Shown piece by piece: positions 8,828 to 16,023 of a stretch of DNA of 64,000 bases (position 1 is the first letter of the stretch; every line of letters begins with the position of its first letter). The notes beneath the pieces are model-generated. The model had not been told where the DNA came from and did no database searches. It worked only from the letters and a program-made list of their open reading frames with translations. Made by a program: the position numbers and the translations under genes. The stretch covers positions 744,001-808,000 of the forward strand of contig NC_011026.1 in the NCBI RefSeq assembly GCF_000020525.1, in the 5' to 3' direction. This DNA comes from Chloroherpeton thalassium ATCC 35110 (GTDB lineage Bacteria > Bacteroidota > Chlorobiia > Chlorobiales > Chloroherpetonaceae).

Positions 8828-10267
8828 ATGCGTTATCCATTTAAGGCTTCTGTTTTAGTCGGTTTTCTGCTCTTTTTTTCCACGCAGGCGTTTGGGCAAT
8901 CGCCGAGCGCAGCAAAAACACTCACGCTAAAAGAATGCATTCGAATTGCGCTCAAAAACGCCACTTCCGTCCAAAAAGCTGAAAATAGCTATGCACTCAC
9001 CGGGGCACAAGTCCTTAGCAGCTATGGCCAATTTTTGCCTTCCTTGAGTGTGAGCTCTTCTTATACGTTCTATTCCAACAGCAATGATCTCCAACAAACC
9101 GCCCTCAATGAAGTGGTAGCCGGCGATACGCTAAGCACCATTAGCACCTCCGTCGTTAGCACAAAAAGCCGAAGCGCTCGCTATTCCATTAGCAGCTCGC
9201 TTAACCTTTTCAATGGATTTTCGGATTATGCGTCGCTTAAACAATCGCTTCGTAATGAAGATGCTGCAAAATATTCCTTAGCGCGCGCCAAAGAACAAAT
9301 CGCGTTTGATGTTGCACAGGCGTATTTGCAGGTTCTTCTCAATCAGGAATTGCTCAAAATTTCACAAGAAACGTATACCTCTTCGCAGGAGCAGTTGCAA
9401 CAGATTGCAGCACAAGTGAAAATTGGGGCAAAAGCAGAAGCGGATTTGTATCAACAAGAAGCGGAAGTGAGCTCCGATGAACTTTCCGTGATCGATGCAG
9501 AAAATACGTTGCGCAGCAGCAAGATCGATTTGCTCGTCAAGCTGCGATTAAACCCAAGAGAGAATTATGAATTTTTCGTCCCAGCTACCGACACCACCGA
9601 GCTCGACTCGCAGTATCGCAGTTTGGATTGGCTGGTTGCAGAAGCCATTGAAAGTCGCTCCGACCTGAAAAGCGCGAAGTTCAGCATGGAAGCCTACGAT
9701 TGGTCTATCACGGGCGCGAAAAGTGACTATTATCCATCGCTGAACTTGAACTTCAGCTACGGCTCAAGCGGCACATTAATTGACGATCAAACAATTGATG
9801 GCACTGCTGTGGATAATCCGTCGCTCGCAAATTTGTTCGATCAGCTTAAAGAGCAAACTTCTACGTCGATTGCGTTGGGCTTAAGCTGGACTATTTTTGA
9901 TGGATTTTCAAGAAACTTAAGCGTTCAGCAAGCAAAAGTGAATTACCAAAACAGCCGCTTGGATTATGAAGATTTGAAATTAGATGTCATTTCTGAAGTC
10001 ACCCAAGCCTTTGGCGATTACAACGCCGCGCTCAAAAAATTAGAATCCACTCGCAAAGGCCTGACTTCTGCAGAAAAAGCTTACGAAACGGTCAATGAAC
10101 GCTATAAAATTGGTTCGGCCACGTTTGTAGAACTGTCAAGCTCGCGCGCTACGCTGGTAACGGCGCAAGCAAACCGCGCACAAGCGGAATTTAATTTCAC
10201 GTTCCAGAAAAAAATCTTAGCCTACTACATCGGCGCGGTTGATATCGATACCTACTTCCCTGAGTAG
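8828..10267 (+). CDS. TolC-family outer membrane efflux protein
   Basis: I place the start at 8828 because MRYPFKASVLVGFLLFFSTQAFGQ is a clean Sec signal peptide; a start at 8756 would put 24 unlikely residues in front. The mature protein (about 455 residues) shows the duplicated outer-membrane-factor pattern: LTLKECIRIALKNATSVQKA at its start, long Ala/Gln-rich helices, and a second half starting AEAIESRSDLKSAKFS. Such proteins form trimeric channels spanning the outer membrane and periplasm for tripartite export. The next gene is a membrane-fusion protein, so the two probably form part of one exporter; the inner-membrane pump must be encoded elsewhere. Confidence 0.9.
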   Translation: MRYPFKASVLVGFLLFFSTQAFGQSPSAAKTLTLKECIRIALKNATSVQKAENSYALTGAQVLSSYGQFLPSLSVSSSYTFYSNSNDLQQTALNEVVAGDTLSTISTSVVSTKSRSARYSISSSLNLFNGFSDYASLKQSLRNEDAAKYSLARAKEQIAFDVAQAYLQVLLNQELLKISQETYTSSQEQLQQIAAQVKIGAKAEADLYQQEAEVSSDELSVIDAENTLRSSKIDLLVKLRLNPRENYEFFVPATDTTELDSQYRSLDWLVAEAIESRSDLKSAKFSMEAYDWSITGAKSDYYPSLNLNFSYGSSGTLIDDQTIDGTAVDNPSLANLFDQLKEQTSTSIALGLSWTIFDGFSRNLSVQQAKVNYQNSRLDYEDLKLDVISEVTQAFGDYNAALKKLESTRKGLTSAEKAYETVNERYKIGSATFVELSSSRATLVTAQANRAQAEFNFTFQKKILAYYIGAVDIDTYFPE

Positions 10268-10288
10268 AAACGCATTTGTGCCTTTTTT

Positions 10289-10331
10289 ATGTTTCTCTCT
10301 TTCTATTACGTTTAGGAAAAGAGAGAAACAT
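10289..10331 (+). other. intercistronic hairpin between the tolC-like and membrane-fusion genes
   Basis: ATGTTTCTCTCTTT and AAAGAGAGAAACAT form a perfect 14-bp stem around a ~15-nt loop. There is no T-run after it, so it looks more like an mRNA processing or stability element than a terminator. Confidence 0.6.
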
Positions 10332-10355
10332 TATTAGGCAAAAAAAATATCAACT

Positions 10356-11699
10356 ATGCAAACACCGCTAAGCAAGGGAACCCACCCAAAGAAAGCCAAA
10401 AAAAAATTTACTACTTTCCACTACATCCTTTTTGTAGCGGGGCTTATCGGATTAGGCGTTGCTGCCAAATTCATATTTTTCAACAACAAAGACGAAGTCA
10501 TTGAGGTTAGCACCGAAAAAGCCATTGTCAAAAACATCACGCAGATCGTTTCTGCTACGGGAAAAATTCAGCCCGAAACGGAAGTCGTTATTTCGCCAGA
10601 CGTTTCCGGTGAAATTATTGCCTTACCGGTGAAAGAAGGCCAGCATGTCGAAAAAGGCGCGCTGCTATTTCGAATTAAGCCCGAATTGCTTCAAGCTGAA
10701 GTCGAGCAACAGGAAGCATCTTTGAGCGCAGCGAAAGCCAAAAGCCTTCAGTCGAAAGCGCAACTGTTGCTCGCCGACGATGAGTTTCGCCGAACAAAAG
10801 AGCTGTTTGAAAAAAAGCTGGTTTCGGAATCTGATTTTATTACCGCCAAAACCAACGCCGACGTCGCCAAGGCGACTTATGAAGCCTCCCTTTTTGAAAT
10901 CAATCGCGTTGAAAGCCTTTTAAAACAAAGTCGCGACCAGCTCTCGCGAACAACCGTTTATGCGCCGATGAGCGGCACCATTACGGTTCTCAACAACAAA
11001 CTTGGCGAACGCGTGGTTGCCACCAGTCAATACACCGGAACGGAAGTCCTGAAAATTGCGGACTTAAGCAGCATGGAAATCATGGTGGAAGTCAATGAGA
11101 ACGACATCGTCAATGTGAAGCTGGCCGATACGTCGCGCATTTATGTGGATGCGTACCCCGACCGAACCTTCATGGGCACGGTCACCGAAATTGCCAGCAC
11201 AGCTGTAACCACCTCTGAAGGCACGCAGGAAGAAGTCACCAACTTTGACGTGACCATTCGCATTTTAGACCACGAGCAGCTTCTGCGCCCGGGCATGAGC
11301 GCCACAGCCGATATTGAAACGGCCACCGTTCACGATGCGATTGCCGTACCCATTCAAAGCGTTACGGTTCGTTCGCCGAAAGCTGAACCTGAAAAAACAG
11401 AGACGAACACCAAACAAAAAGATGAAAACGACACAAAAGTTATCGGTGAAAATGAAGCATCTGCAAGCAAAAAGCTGCGTCAAGATGAGCTTGTGAAAGT
11501 GATTTTTATAAAAAAAGGCGACAAGGCCGAAATGCGCCGGGTTGAAACGGGCATTGCGGATAATACTCACATTCAAATCTTAGCTGGCATTGAATCCGGT
11601 GAAGAAGTGATTTCCGGCAGCTACCGCGCCATTAGCCGCGACCTTTCAGATGGCTCGCTTGTCAAAATTCCAGAACGGAAGGGAAAAAAGAAGGATTAA
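10356..11699 (+). CDS. periplasmic adaptor (HlyD/MacA-type membrane-fusion protein)
   Basis: A 447-residue protein with a cytoplasmic Lys-rich leader, one N-terminal transmembrane helix (about residues 22-42), a lipoyl/barrel-sandwich domain (SATGKIQPETEVVISPDVSGEI-like region, VKEGQHVEKGALLF), a coiled-coil hairpin (about 110-190), the second lipoyl half (TTVYAPMSGTITVL) and beta-barrel domains. This is the layout of MacA/HlyD-like adaptors that couple an inner-membrane transporter to a TolC channel. A charged low-complexity insertion near residues 345-375 (many K/E/T) is unusual. No MacB-like or RND pump follows: the next gene is the convergent fccB. Confidence 0.9.
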   Translation: MQTPLSKGTHPKKAKKKFTTFHYILFVAGLIGLGVAAKFIFFNNKDEVIEVSTEKAIVKNITQIVSATGKIQPETEVVISPDVSGEIIALPVKEGQHVEKGALLFRIKPELLQAEVEQQEASLSAAKAKSLQSKAQLLLADDEFRRTKELFEKKLVSESDFITAKTNADVAKATYEASLFEINRVESLLKQSRDQLSRTTVYAPMSGTITVLNNKLGERVVATSQYTGTEVLKIADLSSMEIMVEVNENDIVNVKLADTSRIYVDAYPDRTFMGTVTEIASTAVTTSEGTQEEVTNFDVTIRILDHEQLLRPGMSATADIETATVHDAIAVPIQSVTVRSPKAEPEKTETNTKQKDENDTKVIGENEASASKKLRQDELVKVIFIKKGDKAEMRRVETGIADNTHIQILAGIESGEEVISGSYRAISRDLSDGSLVKIPERKGKKKD

Positions 11700-11751
11700 A
11701 CTCATGAGCTCGCTGCCAAATTAGCGGCAAAAGCCTCATTTCGTTTGATCA

Positions 11752-11785
11752 AAAATAAAAAACCGGCAGTTTTGAAACTGCCGGC
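11752..11785 (-). terminator. rho-independent terminator of the sulfur cluster (after fccB)
   Basis: CCGGCAGTTT TG AAACTGCCGG is a near-perfect stem followed on the minus strand by TTTTTTATTTTT. It ends transcription of fccB. Confidence 0.88.
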
Positions 11786-11814
11786 TGACAGAAGGGAGAA
11801 GAATTTGATATGCC

Positions 11815-13107
11815 TCAGCCCCAAATATCTTTGGAAAGAGAAGCATACCAACCTTCGGCATAGGCGGCTTCTGCACTCAAGAAATTCTCATCGGCATCGT
11901 TCGGCGTGAGCCCACCTGCGCCTTTAATGCTAACAATTTTATTTTCCTTATCGTCGTACTTATACACAGCAGCAACAGAAATCCCGTATTTGTCGCCAAT
12001 CAAGCTATAACAGGTATTTGCAAGTGATGGCGGTTTTGGGGTGCGCCCGTGCAAAATATCCACGACGGCCAGCGCGGTAACTTTTGCCTGACTGCTTGCG
12101 GCAAAACCGGATTTTGGCATTGCGCCTGCCAGTGCGGCATCACCAACCACATGAATATTGGGATGGAGTGTGGACTCAAACGTTTGCTGATTAATCGGGC
12201 ACCAACCGGATTCATCCGTAAGGCCTGCATCGCGAGCAATTTTTCCAGCCCACTGCGGCGGAATGAAGTTGATGACATCAGCTTTTTCAGCGCCAAATTC
12301 CGTTTCGAGCTTCATAGTTGCGGCATCAACACGAGTGACCGCACCGCCAGCCGAACCCGGACGCCATTCAACCATATCGCCATAAAGCTTTTGCCATCCT
12401 TTTTGGAAAAGCATTTGTTTGGAGAATTTCTCCTTTTCATCCAAAATGAGCACTTTGGCTTTTGGATTGTTCTTTTTCAAGTAGTTTGCAAAAAGGCTTG
12501 CGCGCTCGTAAGGTCCGGGCGGGCAGCGGAACGGATTTTGCGGCGCATGGATAATCACTGTGCCACCTTGCTTCATGGAGCGAAGTTGATCGCGCAAAAT
12601 CTCTGTTTGCTTTCCAGCTTGGAAGGCATGTGGAATTTTTTCGCTGGTTGCTTCATCATACCCTTCAACGGCGTCCCATTTAAAATCGATTCCTGGCGAA
12701 ACGATGGCTCGATCATACTGAATGGTTTTTCCGCCTTGGGTTTTAGCTGTTTTATTGGCTGCATCAATTTCAACCACCAAGTCGTGAATGACATTGATAT
12801 GATGTTCGTTTTTTATGGCACTGTATCCATGCCCAATGTCTTTCATTTCACGAAGGCCGCCCATCACCCAGTTGCTGAACGGACAGGTATAAAAGATTTC
12901 CTTTGGCTCAACCAAAGTGACATCAATAGACGGGTCAAACTTCTTGACATACTTTGCCGCAGCTGCGCCACCAAAACCGCCGCCAATAACGAGGACACGA
13001 TACGTATTGGCGCGTAAGATAGCCGGTGCGCCAAGTGCGCCAATAGCTGAACCCGCCAAACTTGCAACAAATAATTTCCCGAATTCTCTACGAGTCATTT
13101 TGCTCAT
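11815..13107 (-). CDS. fccB: flavocytochrome c sulfide dehydrogenase, flavoprotein subunit
   Basis: A 430-residue periplasmic flavoprotein with a twin-arginine signal ([15 protein letters not shown], residues 5-19). The FAD-binding glycine motif VIGGGFGG is at 40-47. C75 in [10 protein letters not shown] matches the cysteine that holds FAD covalently in flavocytochrome c, and C195 ([11 protein letters not shown]) and C366 (ANTCYSL) match the redox-active pair that attacks sulfide. It oxidises sulfide to sulfur species and passes electrons to the cytochrome subunit encoded 21 nt upstream. It is homologous to SoxF, and its place behind soxYZ fits that name too. It is the last gene of the cluster. 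Confidence 0.94.
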   Translation of the reverse strand: MSKMTRREFGKLFVASLAGSAIGALGAPAILRANTYRVLVIGGGFGGAAAAKYVKKFDPSIDVTLVEPKEIFYTCPFSNWVMGGLREMKDIGHGYSAIKNEHHINVIHDLVVEIDAANKTAKTQGGKTIQYDRAIVSPGIDFKWDAVEGYDEATSEKIPHAFQAGKQTEILRDQLRSMKQGGTVIIHAPQNPFRCPPGPYERASLFANYLKKNNPKAKVLILDEKEKFSKQMLFQKGWQKLYGDMVEWRPGSAGGAVTRVDAATMKLETEFGAEKADVINFIPPQWAGKIARDAGLTDESGWCPINQQTFESTLHPNIHVVGDAALAGAMPKSGFAASSQAKVTALAVVDILHGRTPKPPSLANTCYSLIGDKYGISVAAVYKYDDKENKIVSIKGAGGLTPNDADENFLSAEAAYAEGWYASLSKDIWG

Positions 13108-13128
13108 TTTCTGAGACCTCCCTATGGT

Positions 13129-13464
13129 TTATTTAAGATTTCCAAAATATTCAGCGATTAACTTGATTTCCTCTTCTGTGTAGCCTTTCGCAATGCGATC
13201 CATCACTGTTGGCCGACCTTCACCTTTTTGGAAACCAAGGAGGCGCTCTTGAATGTAAGCAGTTTCTTTTCCATAAAGCGACGGCATGATGCCTTCACTT
13301 TTTCCGTCTGGGCCATGGCAAGACGTGCAAGACAACGCCAAAATCATCCCTTTCGGATATGGCTCTTCGTTCTCTGCATGTTTTTCCGTTTTGCTACCAC
13401 AGCCAGCCATCGTGCCGGTTGTGAGTGCAACCGCCAGTATCATAAATCCGATTTTTTTTATCAT
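13129..13464 (-). CDS. fccA: monohaem cytochrome c, flavocytochrome c haem subunit
   Basis: A 111-residue c-type cytochrome with one haem site CTSCH at residues 46-50. The N-terminus (MIKKIGFMILAVALTTGTMAGC) ends in a lipobox-like MAGC, so the mature protein may be lipid-anchored at C22. A single haem matches the FccA of green sulfur bacteria rather than the dihaem subunit of purple bacteria. It is followed directly by fccB, and together they would form the sulfide-oxidising FccAB (SoxEF-like) complex. The name rests on context plus size; on sequence alone it is a small class I-like cytochrome. Confidence 0.87.
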   Translation of the reverse strand: MIKKIGFMILAVALTTGTMAGCGSKTEKHAENEEPYPKGMILALSCTSCHGPDGKSEGIMPSLYGKETAYIQERLLGFQKGEGRPTVMDRIAKGYTEEEIKLIAEYFGNLK

Positions 13465-13523
13465 GGATTCAATCCCCCAAAATTGATTTAAATTATGTTT
13501 TTTGCGAATTGAGCTGCGAGCAC

Positions 13524-13841
13524 TTACGCGCTAACAACTTCTGTATCTGCTGTGAAAACCTCATTTTTATTATCCTTAAACAAGACATGCAGCTTATCGC
13601 CTTTTTTGCCCAAAAATTGGAATGAAATCAGCGGGTTTTTGGCAATCGATGGGCCTAATTGCATTTGCATGAGCCGTTGCCCGTTGAGCTTTGCCTCCGC
13701 TTCGGTCAGGTGATGCGCAGGAACAAAATTGCCATCTTCGTCTTTTCTAAACCCAGATTCATTTGGATGATTGATCACCGCTTTAACCGTGACAATCCCG
13801 TTTGCTTCTTTCGCAACCATTCGAATTTTATTTGCCGCCAT
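13524..13841 (-). CDS. soxZ: SoxZ, sulfur-carrier partner subunit
   Basis: The start at 13841 (MAANKIRMVAKEANGIVTVK) is chosen over 13871 because an AAAGGAGAAG ribosome site lies at the right distance before it and SoxZ proteins begin near here. The 105-residue product is a single immunoglobulin-like domain with the SoxZ pattern NHPNESGFRKDEDGNFVPAHH. SoxZ binds SoxY and together they present the sulfur-carrying cysteine to partner enzymes in the periplasm. SoxZ has no signal of its own and is expected to be co-exported with Tat-dependent SoxY, whose gene ends 24 nt upstream. Confidence 0.92.
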   Translation of the reverse strand: MAANKIRMVAKEANGIVTVKAVINHPNESGFRKDEDGNFVPAHHLTEAEAKLNGQRLMQMQLGPSIAKNPLISFQFLGKKGDKLHVLFKDNKNEVFTADTEVVSA

Positions 13842-13864
13842 GTATTCTTCTCCTTTTTGCTGAT

Positions 13865-14305
13865 TTAGCACGCTTGTGCGTTGACTTTGACCTTTTTTGA
13901 AGTGATGTAATATTTCCCGTTCGCTTTCACAACCACAGAAACATTTGAGGTTTCACGCATTTTAATTCTCGTTGAAAGAAACGGAATCATTTTTGGCGTG
14001 AACTCGGTGAAAAGTGTTAGCGGCGCTTTGTTTTTTTCAACAAAAAACGCCATCGATTGCACGCCTTTTAAATCCGTTTTGGCTGAAATCGGAACGGTAG
14101 CGCTGTTGGTTGCCACATCAGGCACGTCTATGGCAATTTTATCAGTGGTGATAAAATTTTGATTGCCATAAACCGCTTTCAACGCTTCTTGAAAGTCGTC
14201 GGCGCTAAACGCTTTTTTATTCCAAAGCGCAAACAACTCTCCTGGAACAAAACTGGCCAAAGCAGCCGAAGCAAGTGCTTTTTGCAAAAATTCCCTTCTG
14301 TTCAT
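13865..14305 (-). CDS. soxY: SoxY-like sulfur carrier with atypical C-terminus
   Basis: A 146-residue protein with a Tat signal (MNRREFLQKALASAALASFVPG) and the SoxY domain (DVPDVATNSATVPISAKTDL, TPKMIPFLSTRIKMRETSNV). Normal SoxY ends in a flexible GGCGG arm whose cysteine carries the sulfur intermediate. Here the protein ends K-V-K-V-N-A-Q-A-C, so the only candidate carrier is a fully C-terminal C146 with no glycines. No alternative frame at the 3' end encodes GGCGG. It is followed by soxZ. No soxX, soxA, soxB or soxC is in the window. It probably still carries sulfur, but perhaps with different partners such as FccAB. Confidence 0.88.
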   Translation of the reverse strand: MNRREFLQKALASAALASFVPGELFALWNKKAFSADDFQEALKAVYGNQNFITTDKIAIDVPDVATNSATVPISAKTDLKGVQSMAFFVEKNKAPLTLFTEFTPKMIPFLSTRIKMRETSNVSVVVKANGKYYITSKKVKVNAQAC

Positions 14306-14420
14306 GTCTGTCAGATTTTTCGTGTTAAGAGATTTTTTCGTTTATAAAAAACGCCTCAGCGCTGAGGCTTTAAAGGCCGGTGCCGCCAAGCCCACCTTCA
14401 AAGCTTCCGCGCTTTTTTTG

Positions 14421-14876
14421 CTAAATAAAAATGATGGAGCCGCCGTCGGCAATTTCAAAGAATTCCGGCGCAGTGATAATGTCTTCGACACCTTCATGCA
14501 AATTTTCCTTCTTCAATTCAAACATTTCCGCCGCCAACGCGCACGCATACATTTTTGCGCCAGCGTCGCACAGCGTATCCAAAAATTCGGGAACATCGGG
14601 CACATCCAATTTTTCAAGCGATTTTTTCATTTGCGATGTCGCAAACACATCCATTCCTGGAATCGACCCAACCAAAGTCGGCACGCCCATCGATGGGTTT
14701 CCAACGGTTGCAAGTCTCAAACCGGCCATCTTTTTCTTGTTGATGATGTCCATTCCCCAAAATGTAAAAAACAAATTTACCTCTATTCCGACCATACGAG
14801 CCGCGTTGCCCATAATCAGCCCGGGGTAAGCCATATCCAGCGACCCTTTCGAGCAGATGAATGAAATCTTTTCCAT
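14421..14876 (-). CDS. DsrE-family (DsrE2-like) sulfur-relay protein
   Basis: A 151-residue protein of the DsrE/F fold, closest in appearance to the DsrE2 group: it starts MEKISFICSKGSLDMAYPGL, contains the VNLFFTFWGMDII segment, and has the conserved cysteine C112 in KMYACALAAEMF. Further cysteines are C8 and C103. DsrE2-type proteins transfer sulfane sulfur between rhodanese, TusA and DsrC/TusE proteins in the cytoplasm. It lies 33 nt downstream of the tusE/dsrC-like gene and upstream of soxY. No membrane segment is obvious, although some DsrE2 proteins are membrane-bound. Confidence 0.87.
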   Translation of the reverse strand: MEKISFICSKGSLDMAYPGLIMGNAARMVGIEVNLFFTFWGMDIINKKKMAGLRLATVGNPSMGVPTLVGSIPGMDVFATSQMKKSLEKLDVPDVPEFLDTLCDAGAKMYACALAAEMFELKKENLHEGVEDIITAPEFFEIADGGSIIFI

Positions 14877-14909
14877 AGTTTCCCTTTCGTTCAGTGTTTA
14901 GAGGTTGGG

Positions 14910-15221
14910 TTATAAACAACCTTTTGGCTTCGGCAATCCGCCGATTTTGGCCGGAAATTTTGCCGGACCGCCGGGAAACAGGGCATAAATTTCTTTGGTG
15001 TTGGCAATGTTGTTCTTCGTGATTTTCCGAACGGTCGGGGTTTGACCCGTCGCTTTATAATCATCGCGCATGAAACGAATGACTTTCCAATGGGCATCGG
15101 TCAGTTCAATGCCATCTTGACGCGCAATCTCGGCGGCAATTTCTTCCGTCCATTCATTCGGATTCACTAAGAAACCGTCTTTATCAATCTCAACCGCTTT
15201 TCCTGCTATGGTTGCCGGCAT
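14910..15221 (-). CDS. DsrC/TusE-family sulfur-relay protein lacking the second cysteine
   Basis: A 103-residue protein ending GLPKPKGCL, the family C-terminus with the penultimate reactive cysteine (C102, CysA). True DsrC has another cysteine 11 residues earlier (CysB); here that position is A91 (KFPAKIGG). That places it in the TusE/DsrC-2 type that can accept and pass a persulfide but cannot form the intramolecular disulfide or the trisulfide cycle used with DsrAB and DsrMKJOP. This agrees with the absence of dsrAB nearby. An AAGGAGG ribosome site precedes the ATG, with a CAA-rich leader before it. The next gene is dsrE-like. Confidence 0.93.
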   Translation of the reverse strand: MPATIAGKAVEIDKDGFLVNPNEWTEEIAAEIARQDGIELTDAHWKVIRFMRDDYKATGQTPTVRKITKNNIANTKEIYALFPGGPAKFPAKIGGLPKPKGCL

Positions 15222-15223
15222 AT

Positions 15224-15305
15224 ATCCTCCTTGTGTTGTTGTGTTTTCAGGTTGTTGTTTTGTTGCTAATGTGCTTGAATTGTTGTTGTTGTAATGTGCT
15301 TTTAA
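15224..15305 (-). promoter_or_regulatory. CAA-rich leader of the tusE/dsrC-like gene
   Basis: On the minus strand the ~80 nt before the gene are rich in CAACAA/ACAACA tracts with two AGCACATTA words (the pair spaced ~29 nt), ending in an AAGGAGG ribosome site. Such unstructured CA-rich leaders often favour efficient translation. No promoter boxes are certain. Confidence 0.4.
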
Positions 15306-15377
15306 AATCCTGTGCGTTTTATCGCATTTCGCCGCCGCTCAACCCGGGGCACGGCATTTTCCAACATGGCGTTATGT

Positions 15378-15453
15378 TTTTGTCATGCTGAACGCATTGA
15401 AGCATCCATCCTGCTAGTGTCTGGATTCTTCGCTAAGAAGCTCAGAATGACAT
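15378..15453. repeat. dispersed palindromic repeat, single copy
   Basis: A ~75-bp element runs from GTCATGCTGAACGC through GAAGCATCC and GGATTCTTCGCTAAGAAG to CTCAGAATGACA. Its ends are imperfect inverted repeats. The same core words occur at 51.6 kb (three copies) and 61 kb (eight copies, opposite orientation). Here it lies inside the sulfur cluster, between the DUF1641 gene and the tusE/dsrC-like gene. Confidence 0.85.
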
Positions 15454-15493
15454 GATCTTTTTTATCATCGGCAGCGAAGACGAAGGTCATCCA

Positions 15494-16006
15494 TCAATTC
15501 CCTTCTTTATTATTCCCCGCATTGGTGAAAGCTTGAATGCCTTCAAACACGGCGCTTAAATTTGACGCCATCGCATCAAGATCAGACTTTTTCGTATTGG
15601 AAAACGCGTTGTCCAACGCTTGTCCGGCGGCGGCAAAAAATCCGAAGTAGCCTTTTTGCTGCATGCCTTCAAGCTGCTCGACCACCGAGAGCGTCACATC
15701 GTTTAGCATCGGCTGGGCGTCGGTGAGAAACTCGTTTGTGGCCATTGCACGGTCGAGCATTTCCTCCAGCGTGCGCGTGTTCATGGCCACTTTTTTTACA
15801 AGGCGAAAGAAATCTTCCATCGTGAAGGCGGAAGAAACCTCTTGAAGCTCATCGATGGCGACCATCGTCATTTCGTTGAGGACAGGCATCAAGTCGTCTT
15901 TGAGGTCTTCGATCATCTGAACGCGCATTTCCATGTCTTCGGAGCGTTCGAGCAGCACGTCCAATTTCCGATTGATTTCGGCAAGTTGCATTTCCTGTGT
16001 CATCAT
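15494..16006 (-). CDS. DUF1641-type protein, partner of the sulfide:quinone reductase gene
   Basis: I start the gene at 16006 (MMTQEMQLAEINRKLDVLL; the second ATG at 16003 is equally possible) because a GGAGG lies just upstream, between the sqr stop and this ATG; an upstream extension to 16141 would overlap sqr. The 170-residue helical protein has repeated acidic/hydrophobic heptads (QMIEDLKDDLMPVLNEMTMV, FLTDAQPMLNDVTLSVVEQL) typical of DUF1641 proteins, which are commonly encoded beside SQR-like flavoproteins or formate dehydrogenases. The function is unknown; a membrane-peripheral partner of SQR is a reasonable guess. Confidence 0.8.
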   Translation of the reverse strand: MMTQEMQLAEINRKLDVLLERSEDMEMRVQMIEDLKDDLMPVLNEMTMVAIDELQEVSSAFTMEDFFRLVKKVAMNTRTLEEMLDRAMATNEFLTDAQPMLNDVTLSVVEQLEGMQQKGYFGFFAAAGQALDNAFSNTKKSDLDAMASNLSAVFEGIQAFTNAGNNKEGN

Positions 16007-16023
16007 GTTCCTCCTTCTTCGGC

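Noticed and set aside
12049-13017. 322-codon plus-strand frame opposite fccB
   Set aside because: fccB on the minus strand has clear FAD and cysteine motifs; the opposite frame has no family features.
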